Source: Planctomycetaceae bacterium
GTDB lineage: Bacteria; Planctomycetota; Planctomycetia; Pirellulales; Thermoguttaceae
DNA: 5,347 nucleotides
Direction of reading: 5' to 3'
NCBI GenBank assembly: GCA_031283825.1
Contig: JAITAZ010000426.1
Location: forward strand, 1-5,347
Shown: positions 1 through 5,347 of the stretch, one piece after another
Numbering within the stretch: position 1 is the stretch's first letter
Layout: each line of letters begins with the position of its first letter
The notes under the pieces: generated by a model
Told to the model about the DNA's origin: nothing
The model's database searches: none
The model's input: the letters and a program-made list of their open reading frames with translations, nothing else
Program-made: the position numbers and the translations under genes

Positions 1-151
1 AAAACAAAAAAATTGTAACTGTGGACAACAAAAAAAATCAAAAATATCACCTTAACTGAATTATTTACTATCTGTTACAACAAAAATCCCCGCCCAAAAC
101 ATGTGGAACATCCGCTACAAGAGGACAAAGTTTTTTTTCTCGTTTAACTTT
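1..151. other. AT-rich non-coding tail with short imperfect repeats
   Basis: No convincing coding frame is visible. The stretch has A-rich runs and an imperfect direct repeat: CTGT, two or one variable bases, then ACAACAAAAA, at 19-34 and 72-86. A 7-bp inverted pair, TTGTAAC (13-19) and GTTACAA (74-80), overlaps these copies. TGTGGACAA at 20-28 is one mismatch from a DnaA-box complement, but a single such site means little. The next gene to the left lies outside the window, so it is not known whether this is a shared promoter region or a gap between gene ends. Confidence 0.35.
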
Positions 152-199
152 ACCGTATGCTAAAGCATACGGTTAATAAAGTGTCGTCCCTAGCGGGAC
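152..199. repeat. REP-like pair of hairpins downstream of the methyltransferase
   Basis: Two perfect inverted repeats lie 12 bases apart. The first has a 9-bp stem (ACCGTATGC / GCATACGGT, 152-160 and 165-173) around a TAAA loop. The second has a 5-bp GC-rich stem (GTCCC / GGGAC, 186-190 and 195-199) around TAGC. Two short GC-rich hairpins inside AT-rich non-coding DNA just after a gene end are typical of REP or REPIN repeats moved by RAYT (TnpA_REP) transposases. Only one copy is present here, so that it is dispersed is inference. Transcription leaving the methyltransferase would reach these hairpins, but the bases that follow on the minus strand are A-rich rather than T-rich, so a classical intrinsic terminator is not supported. 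The hairpins could still protect the 3' end of the transcript. Confidence 0.5.
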
Positions 200-267
200 T
201 GAAGAATCTACGACTCAACGAAAATACAATGTTGTTAAAATTATTCCACTGATATATTACCAATTTT

Positions 268-3200
268 TTATTCTTCTTCTCCGCCCATGCGGTATTTTAT
301 ATCATAGTTGATGATAAAATCCAACTCCTCATCCGTAAAACCGTAATGCTTCGCTAATACGCGGTCGATCTTGTCAATGATCGGTTTTGATTTTTTATGA
401 TAATATTCGTATTCTGTCTGTACCGTGCCAACATACTGTTTCTTTTCTTCTAAATCATTTTCTAAATCGATTGCCAACTTTGACAAATTTTGATCAACAA
501 TTTGACTTAAATTAAACTTGAATGTAGATAATTCTCGATTGGTTATATGCCAACAATCACTGTTTACCTCCCAAAAATAAAAAAATAAACTTGAGTTCAT
601 AATCGCAACAAAAGAATCTCTCTGCACTTTATCCGAAAAGAAAAAAGATTTATACTCATTCGAATCTTTAGAATCAATAAAACTCTTTCCCCAAAACATC
701 ATTCGCATATTAAGTACAGCCTTATATTGCGAATCTGTTTTTAAAAAAAATACCGACAATGGAGAATGCTCGCACATCTTAGAAATGATTTTCAACTCAA
801 TATCACTTCCAATTTTTTGCCAATTGCCAACAGAATTTTTATCGCTTCCAATATTCTGCTGATAGATAAAATTATTCATCAACGAATCTCTTTCATTATT
901 ATTTTTGCCAGAATACCAATGAATAAAATTAGTACTGCACATTATACGATCACGACTGTTTACATTTTTTTGTGCAATAAAAATACTTAATTTCTGATGG
1001 ACGCCTGAAAATAATGTACCCGGTCTGTCAGCAAAATTAGCAATAAATAATTTCGAATAATTTTTATCAATATGATTACGCAACAATTTTAGTCTCGGCG
1101 TGGACGGTAATGAAATCGGAACAATAAATCCTTTATTTCCGTTTTCTTTAGACAAGTAATAACTTCTTTCCAAAACGAAAGCATACAGATTCCCACAACT
1201 TTCCGTTTCGTAATTTTTGATCGTGTACGATTTTTTAACATTGCTGTATTCGACATACGGCGGATTTCCTATCACGACATCGAATCCTCCGCTTTTTAAT
1301 ATTCCGTAAAATTCTACAATCCAATGGAACGGTTGATGAGACATTCTCCAAGCTAAAAATTCTTCCTGTTTTTCTGGATCAATTTTATATTCGTTTGCTA
1401 AATAATGGTCGAGTTGATCTCGTAACTTATGTAAATTGTTTCGTAAATCTTGTTTCAAATGTGGAATGAAATCGGTTTTGTCATTCGTCTGTTGTTGCCG
1501 AAATTTTTGGAATAAACCGTCAATATTGTTTGCGCTGTGTTCGATTTTTTTCAAATCGTCGTCAAAAGTTAATTTGTTCTTTTGCGTATCCTGAATCTGT
1601 TTCAAAGACACATAACCAATAAGCGTATTGCCGCTTCGAATATTAAAATCAATATCCGGCAACGGTTCAATTTTGTCTGCCGTTTCCACTTCCGCCGCCA
1701 GTTTCAAAAATAAACGTAACTTACAAATCTCTACCGCTTCGTCCATAATGTCCACACCGTAAAGATTGTTCAAAATGATATTCTTGTAAATGAAATAACG
1801 GCGATTCGGATGCGTTTGCATTTTTCGTTTTACGTCGGCATATTGTCTTGGCGGATTGATCATATTTTCCAACCGATTTAAACACGCGTCATAAAGCGGC
1901 TCAAGAATATTCATCGCCGCAAAAAGAAACGCACCACTGCCGCACGTCGGATCAAGAATCGTTACAGAATCCAACGCCGAATAAAATTGCCAAAGCCAGT
2001 TAGAATCGTCCGCGTTGACAATCATGTCTTGCGCTAACTGACGAATATCAAGATTAAACGTTATCAAATCATTGACCGTTTTGATTTGTCCCGATTTAAT
2101 TTTGTCGCGAATATCCAGACAACGCGTCCGCCGCGCAACATGTTCTCGCCACGTTTCAGTCGGCAACGCAAATTCGGGACTCGCCGATTTATTCCAATCA
2201 GTTCGTTTTGAAACATCGTTAATACCAACTTCGATCTCTGGCGGTAACGAAATAATTTCAAATTTTTCTTTGTCAGTTTTTTTTATGAAAATACCCGTTT
2301 TCATGGCGTCATAAATGTAACGTTCAGGATTGTCTTGCAACAATTGCCAAACCGGATGATTTTCATCAACTCCCGATTTATCGAACAAAAAAGGAATAAT
2401 TGTATTTTTTGAAATGTATTCGGTGATGTCTTCTTTTGTGTAATAAGCGCCTTTCTCCTTTTGATTGATATATTTTTCAAAAATGTAACCGACGACATCA
2501 GGATTGATTTCTTTACCTGTTGCATGATGACGCGTATCAAGATGCCATTCAAATTCGTCGAAAAATTGAAACAGATTTTCAAATGCCTCGTCGCAAATAT
2601 CAATATTTTCGTTGCGCGATTCTATCTCATGAACTTCAAAAAAACCGCCGCTTAAGTAGGGAATTTTACCAATCAATTTTTCAATCTCTGAATTCCGTTC
2701 CCGTTTGCCCAAACCATCGTGAAATAGTTTAAGCAAAAAATATCGATAAAACGTTTGAGAAAATTGATCTTTTCCTTTCAGATTTTGTACTTTTTTTAAC
2801 TGGTTTTTTAGATAGTGAAAATCATTGTCAAGGAATCCTTTTTTCTGAATAAAATAAATAAACATCAACCGATTCAACATCAACGATGTGTACCATTCAA
2901 GATTCGTAATTTCTTTAATTCCTTTGATAAAACTCTTAAATTTTTCGTGTTCGACTTTAAAACGGTCATAAAACTTTTTCGTAACTTTTTCATTGTTGAC
3001 TTGAAAATTTTCGAGCAACCGGTTTTTAACGTCGATAATCGTAATATTATCTTCCTCATCCAATTCAAAGAAAACATTGGCAAACCGTTGATAAAGAAGC
3101 TCAATTTTTTGCTTGACAGACCATCTGGTTGTTGTAACTGTAATCGGTTTAGACGGCTGACGGACAACAAGTTGCCAAAGTTGTTCGGTTTTTTTTTCGT

Positions 3201-3474
3201 CAACAAAAATCAGAAGATGTTCCTGAAAAAATTTCGTGATTTTTTGATCAATTTTGATCCTTTGAGAATATTCAGGAATACTGCCGTTAGGAAGCGGTAA
3301 ACAAACAAGTATTTTGAAACCGCTCTTTTCCGCAACAGCCTCAATATTAAACGTAATATTATCGATAACAACAGGATGTTTCGTTTGGTCGTTGTTCCAA
3401 CCCATCTCATTAAATAGAGTACGGAATTCAAATTTTTTAAGATAATCGGCAAATTCTGTTATTTTTAATTTCAT
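268..3474 (-). CDS. Eco57I-type adenine-N6 DNA methyltransferase, DrmMI-like
   Basis: A 1068-residue class I SAM-dependent enzyme predicted to methylate adenine N6 in DNA. Motifs appear in the order expected for gamma-type N6 methylases: motif X region GAYYTKEDITEYI (342-354), SAM-binding DPTCGSGAFL (508-517), an acidic LYGVD strand (571-575), catalytic NPPY (737-740) and GFIVP (782-786). Residues 190-215 (WYTSLMLNRLMFIYFIQKKG) and 327-341 are family signatures. Residues about 790-1000 probably form the target-recognition region. The C-terminus (HYGFTDEELDFIINYDIKYRMG) looks complete. I see no clear PD-(D/E)xK nuclease in the N-terminal 120 residues, so it may act as a methylase alone or be a divergent type IIG enzyme. 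The start precedes a family-like opening (FADYLKKFEFRTLFNEMGWN); no Shine-Dalgarno sequence is visible. Its neighbours, a probable helicase and Fic, suggest a DISARM-like defence role. BREX PglX is a related alternative. The family call is firm; the system assignment is inferred. Confidence 0.93.
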   Translation of the reverse strand: MKLKITEFADYLKKFEFRTLFNEMGWNNDQTKHPVVIDNITFNIEAVAEKSGFKILVCLPLPNGSIPEYSQRIKIDQKITKFFQEHLLIFVDEKKTEQLWQLVVRQPSKPITVTTTRWSVKQKIELLYQRFANVFFELDEEDNITIIDVKNRLLENFQVNNEKVTKKFYDRFKVEHEKFKSFIKGIKEITNLEWYTSLMLNRLMFIYFIQKKGFLDNDFHYLKNQLKKVQNLKGKDQFSQTFYRYFLLKLFHDGLGKRERNSEIEKLIGKIPYLSGGFFEVHEIESRNENIDICDEAFENLFQFFDEFEWHLDTRHHATGKEINPDVVGYIFEKYINQKEKGAYYTKEDITEYISKNTIIPFLFDKSGVDENHPVWQLLQDNPERYIYDAMKTGIFIKKTDKEKFEIISLPPEIEVGINDVSKRTDWNKSASPEFALPTETWREHVARRTRCLDIRDKIKSGQIKTVNDLITFNLDIRQLAQDMIVNADDSNWLWQFYSALDSVTILDPTCGSGAFLFAAMNILEPLYDACLNRLENMINPPRQYADVKRKMQTHPNRRYFIYKNIILNNLYGVDIMDEAVEICKLRLFLKLAAEVETADKIEPLPDIDFNIRSGNTLIGYVSLKQIQDTQKNKLTFDDDLKKIEHSANNIDGLFQKFRQQQTNDKTDFIPHLKQDLRNNLHKLRDQLDHYLANEYKIDPEKQEEFLAWRMSHQPFHWIVEFYGILKSGGFDVVIGNPPYVEYSNVKKSYTIKNYETESCGNLYAFVLERSYYLSKENGNKGFIVPISLPSTPRLKLLRNHIDKNYSKLFIANFADRPGTLFSGVHQKLSIFIAQKNVNSRDRIMCSTNFIHWYSGKNNNERDSLMNNFIYQQNIGSDKNSVGNWQKIGSDIELKIISKMCEHSPLSVFFLKTDSQYKAVLNMRMMFWGKSFIDSKDSNEYKSFFFSDKVQRDSFVAIMNSSLFFYFWEVNSDCWHITNRELSTFKFNLSQIVDQNLSKLAIDLENDLEEKKQYVGTVQTEYEYYHKKSKPIIDKIDRVLAKHYGFTDEELDFIINYDIKYRMGGEEE

Positions 3475-3564
3475 AATACTTGGCGTAAATAAAAGTTATC
3501 GTTTGTGTAATAATTTTCGTACTGCAAAAGATAATACATAAAAATCTCCCGCACACAATCGGAA

Positions 3565-3614
3565 GTGAATTGTCAAAATTGTTGGGTGAATTTTTTTGTG
3601 AATGTTGGTGAATT
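3565..3614. repeat. Cluster of four GTGAAT direct repeats
   Basis: GTGAAT occurs at 3565, 3586, 3598 and 3608 on the plus strand; three copies continue as GTGAATT and the third as GTGAATG. The last two of the GTGAATT copies are preceded by TTGG or TTG. The intervals are 21, 12 and 10 bases, so this is not a regular array. It lies 91-140 bases upstream of the methyltransferase start, where an operator would be plausible. Simple-sequence drift in AT-rich DNA is an equally good explanation. Confidence 0.35.
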
Positions 3615-3662
3615 GTTGTCCGCCGTGCCGCATTGGGATGTCAGTGCGTTTGTTGCTAGTAA

Positions 3663-3716
3663 AATAGCCACAAAACGCTTTGTGGCTATTGAAATGGCAA
3701 TTCAGTAGCCACAAAA
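3663..3716. repeat. 12-bp palindrome plus a third direct half-site, possible fic terminator
   Basis: AATAGCCACAAA (3663-3674) and TTTGTGGCTATT (3679-3690) form a perfect 12-bp inverted repeat around ACGC. The left-arm sequence TAGCCACAAAA at 3665-3675 recurs exactly at 3706-3716, giving three copies of one half-site within 54 bases. The palindrome lies 58 bases past the fic stop. On the minus strand the stem is followed by only a short T run (ATTTTACT), so it could act as a weak intrinsic terminator. The extra half-site fits a protein-binding operator better, or the end of a small mobile element. Confidence 0.6.
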
Positions 3717-3747
3717 TATGTTGTTTGTGTCAAAATAAGTAAAATAG

Positions 3748-4851
3748 TCAATCTATATCGGTGTTTTCGGTGATATTTAGGAGTTCTTTAAAAATTAGAG
3801 TCGCCGGATTTCTACCGCGTCGTGGTTCGCTTTCCTGAACAATTCCAGCTTTTTTTAACTGAAAAAGTAATTTGTTTGCCGTTTTTTTTACAATACCGCT
3901 TCCTTCTAAAAAATTATTGCCCTGAAACATTGGATAGGAAAACAGAAAATCCAGTACGTTGATTGTATATTGCGAATGTGTTACATTTTGAATTTTATTT
4001 TTCATATTTTCATATAACGATAATATATTTTTAACTATAACACTGTTTGTTTTCGCTTGTTGAATAACCGCACGTAAAAAAAATTCAATCCAAGTATCCC
4101 AATCATCATACAAAGAAATCTGCTGTAACGCATGATAATAATCGCTTCGATTTTTTTCGAGAAAACCGCTAATGTAAAAAGCGGGTCTCGAAAGTTTCTT
4201 TTTTTGATAAAGAAATAATGGAATTAAAAGCCGTCCAACACGTCCATTGCCATCGTTAAAAGGATGAAGTAACTCGAATTGCGCATGAACGAGAGAACAT
4301 TGCAATAAAATCTCGATGTCGTTTCCAGTAACATAACGTTCCCAAGATTCAAGATCACTTTGAAGCCGGATAGGATCAGGCGGTACAAAAGCAGCCTCCT
4401 CAATTGTTGCGCCGGGACGACCTATATAATTCTGTTTGTTGCGGAACATTCCGGGAAATTTTTCTGCTCCGCGTGTTCCGTCCATTAACATCTGATGCAT
4501 TTCACGAACCAGACCGAGCGATAATAGACGTTTGGAGAGTTGTTGACCTGCAAACGTCATTGTGTTTCGATAATTAATCACTTCTTGAACATCGTTTTGT
4601 TGTTCGATTGCTTTTTTGTTACCGGCGTCATATTTTAAAACATCGGTAATCGTGGCTTGTGTACCTTCAATCCGTGAAGAAAGTAACGCTTCCTCATTTA
4701 TAAGCGGAGAAAGCAATAATTCCGGTTGAAGCAACCCCTGTAAAAGTCCATCAAAACGCGCTAGTTCCGCGTTTGATTCTCCCACAGCCTTAAAATGCCG
4801 GCGAAAATCAATAGTTGAAAGCGGAAGTTCTTTGGGAATATAAGGTTTCAT
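3748..4851 (-). CDS. Fic-domain protein adenylyltransferase with N-terminal inhibitory motif
   Basis: A 367-residue Fic protein, predicted to transfer AMP from ATP to a hydroxyl side chain of a target protein in the cytoplasm. The catalytic motif HPFNDGNGRVGR (196-207) matches HPFx(D/E)GNGRxxR completely, with the catalytic His and both Arg present. An N-terminal SSRIEG (58-63) matches the (S/T)xxxE(G/N) inhibitory helix, whose Glu blocks productive ATP binding; this makes it a class II, self-inhibited Fic. The segment around GMFRNKQNYIGRPGA with AAFVPP (about 134-158) is the target-docking flap. Residues about 295-358 look like a winged helix, suggesting DNA binding or self-regulation. The frame runs open to an ATG at 4887, but the ATG at 4851 is preferred because MKPYIPKELPL is the usual start of this family. 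No Shine-Dalgarno sequence precedes either. The target is unknown; placement between a probable helicase and a DNA methylase suggests a defence role. Confidence 0.93.
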   Translation of the reverse strand: MKPYIPKELPLSTIDFRRHFKAVGESNAELARFDGLLQGLLQPELLLSPLINEEALLSSRIEGTQATITDVLKYDAGNKKAIEQQNDVQEVINYRNTMTFAGQQLSKRLLSLGLVREMHQMLMDGTRGAEKFPGMFRNKQNYIGRPGATIEEAAFVPPDPIRLQSDLESWERYVTGNDIEILLQCSLVHAQFELLHPFNDGNGRVGRLLIPLFLYQKKKLSRPAFYISGFLEKNRSDYYHALQQISLYDDWDTWIEFFLRAVIQQAKTNSVIVKNILSLYENMKNKIQNVTHSQYTINVLDFLFSYPMFQGNNFLEGSGIVKKTANKLLFQLKKAGIVQESEPRRGRNPATLIFKELLNITENTDID

Positions 4852-4880
4852 GTCATTATCTATCAGTAAAAGTAAAAATC

Positions 4881-4892
4881 GCCACAAGCGGC
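4881..4892 (-). promoter_or_regulatory. Small hairpin followed by T-rich run, possible attenuator before fic
   Basis: On the minus strand GCCGCTTGTGGC can form a 4-bp stem (one G-T pair) with a CTTG loop, followed by GATTTTTACTTTT. This resembles a minimal intrinsic terminator placed about 30 bases before the preferred fic start. The stem is very short, so the call is weak. If real, it would cut readthrough from the upstream gene into fic. Confidence 0.2.
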
Positions 4893-4953
4893 TGGTTTAT
4901 TTTTGTGAAAATACGAAATAACCAAACAGACGAAATCTTGTTTTCATCTGTTT
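4893..4953. repeat. Two adjoining imperfect inverted repeats upstream of fic
   Basis: The first pairs TGGTTTATTT (4893-4902) with AAATAACCA (4916-4924), leaving one bulged base. The second pairs AAACAGA (4924-4930) with TCTGTTT (4947-4953) and continues past one mismatch with GAAA (4932-4935) and TTTC (4942-4945). They share base 4924, so they abut exactly. In the fic transcript they would form a structured leader; as DNA they could be operator sites, for instance for the winged helix of Fic. Termination of the upstream helicase transcript is a further possibility, but no strong T tract follows. Confidence 0.4.
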
Positions 4954-4982
4954 TAATGACACAAAATTAACATAATTTACAA

Positions 4983-5027
4983 ATTATAAAATTAAGTTAA
5001 TTATACAATTTTTGTTAACTTATTATA
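4983..5027 (-). promoter_or_regulatory. AT-rich promoter candidate for fic with three TATAAT boxes
   Basis: On the minus strand the hexamer TATAAT occurs three times, at 4983-4988, 5000-5005 and 5022-5027. Each is a perfect sigma-70 -10 box. None has a good TTGACA-like box at 16-18 bases upstream. A minus-strand TAATTTTG further downstream also matches the Bacteroidota -7 element but lacks its partner. The base composition favours a promoter here, about 130 or more bases ahead of fic; which box is used cannot be decided. Confidence 0.3.
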
Positions 5028-5056
5028 TTTTAACATTCGGTTTACATAAGATTCAT

Positions 5057-5347
5057 TTATTGAGTTGGAAGATTCACGATTCCCATTGAACAAATTACTT
5101 GCGGTTCTGTATTTTGATCTTCTTCATCTTTGATGACGAGTTCATTGGCGTTATACAATAACGTTACCAAATCGGCTAAATATTCATCGGAAATTCCTAG
5201 TTTGAATTGTCTGAAAAGAGATTCCTTTGCGGATTCTCGTAACCGATAACGGAAAATATCGTCAACAGCTTTTTTAAGAATTTCAGTAACGAGTAACGGT
5301 TTGTCTTTGTTTTCGTTGCAATATCGTTCAAGCCGTGAATAGACGCG
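5057..5347 (-). CDS. C-terminal end of a probable SNF2/DEAD-type helicase (5' partial)
   Basis: An open frame enters from the right edge and ends with TAA, giving the last 96 residues of a longer protein; no start codon is needed because it is cut by the window. The visible part is charged and helical (RVYSRLERYC..., FRYRLRESAKESLFRQF at about 32-48) and ends in EPQVICSMGIV. From memory, large helicase-related proteins encoded next to Eco57I-type methylases end with a similar EPxxICSxGLV sequence, which is the main reason for this call. No helicase motif is inside the window, so the product is inferred. If correct, it is an ATP-driven DNA translocase that would be the drmD-like partner of the methyltransferase. 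It ends 205 bases before fic and has the same orientation. Confidence 0.5.
   Translation of the reverse strand, partial: RVYSRLERYCNENKDKPLLVTEILKKAVDDIFRYRLRESAKESLFRQFKLGISDEYLADLVTLLYNANELVIKDEEDQNTEPQVICSMGIVNLPTQ

Larger units (their letters stand above)
3475..3747. other. Intergenic region between fic and the methyltransferase
   Basis: This 273-base gap separates two genes transcribed in the same direction and is too long for tight translational coupling. It contains a 12-bp palindrome with a third half-site near the fic end and a cluster of four GTGAAT repeats in the middle. A 72-codon minus-strand frame at 3496-3714 crosses the palindrome and the repeats, has no recognisable domain and is rich in Cys and His, so I do not call it a gene. 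The gap probably holds the 3' end of the fic transcript and the promoter of the methyltransferase, although I cannot point to a convincing -35/-10 pair. Confidence 0.5.
4852..5056. other. Intergenic region and probable leader upstream of fic
   Basis: This 205-base gap lies between the stop of the upstream gene and the fic start. The right half (about 4970-5040) is extremely AT-rich and promoter-like; the left half carries two adjoining inverted repeats and a small GC hairpin 30 bases before fic. No coding frame in it is convincing, apart from the 12-codon upstream extension of fic to 4887. Confidence 0.5.

Noticed and set aside
20..110. DnaA-box-like words suggesting a replication origin
   Set aside because: Only one near match (TGTGGACAA) and one poorer one (TGTGGAACA), with no origin-associated gene or regular iterons.
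152..173. Intrinsic terminator for the methyltransferase
   Set aside because: On the minus strand the hairpin is followed by AAAGTTAAAC and an A run, not by a T tract.
766..990. 74-codon plus-strand frame inside the methyltransferase
   Set aside because: Antisense shadow of the recognition region; low-complexity Ile-rich translation.
490..1250. AT-rich target-recognition region as a recombined segment
   Set aside because: Hand counts gave about 31% GC at 541-960 against about 43% in the catalytic core (1681-2040), but the N-terminal coding part at 2881-3060 is equally low (about 30%), so the contrast is not specific to the recognition region.
2815..3300. 161-codon plus-strand frame opposite the methyltransferase
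   Set aside because: It lies wholly antisense to a conserved domain of the methylase and shows no family features.
3496..3714. 72-codon minus-strand frame between fic and the methyltransferase
   Set aside because: It starts within the third half-site, runs through the palindrome and the GTGAAT repeats, has no recognisable domain and no ribosome binding site; best explained as chance.
4852..4887. Upstream ATG extending Fic by 12 residues (MWRFLLLLIDND)
   Set aside because: The family normally begins at MKPYIPxxLP; the extension would consume the small hairpin region and has no supporting ribosome binding site.
1..5347. CRISPR array or tRNA/rRNA gene
   Set aside because: No regularly spaced long repeats and no cloverleaf or rRNA-like sequence seen on either strand.

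Overview
This 5.35 kb window is AT-rich. All of its convincing genes lie on the minus strand and read from right to left. In order of transcription they are: the last 96 codons of a gene entering from the right edge, probably a large SNF2/DEAD-type helicase; a complete Fic-domain AMP-transferase; and a complete 1068-residue adenine-N6 DNA methyltransferase of the Eco57I type. The methyltransferase stops at 268. The last 267 bases hold no gene but carry two neighbouring hairpins that look like a REP-type repeat.

The set looks like part of a bacterial DNA-modification and phage-defence island. Pairing a large helicase with this methyltransferase family resembles the drmD/drmMI module of class 1 DISARM, although the DISARM core (drmA, drmB, drmC) is not in the window and the helicase is seen only by its tail. 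The Fic gene between the two is the unusual part. It has an intact catalytic motif, an N-terminal self-inhibition motif and a winged-helix-like C-terminus, so it could be a regulated toxin or signalling enzyme tied to the system.

The gaps between genes are fairly wide (205 and 273 bases) and rich in inverted repeats, so each gene may have its own control signals rather than being tightly coupled. A 12-bp palindrome with a nearby third half-site lies between fic and the methyltransferase. Two hairpins and an AT-rich promoter-like stretch lie between the helicase and fic.

The host cannot be named with confidence. The low GC content and the lack of clear Shine-Dalgarno sequences before the two complete genes would fit Bacteroidota or a related Gram-negative lineage, but this is weak inference.
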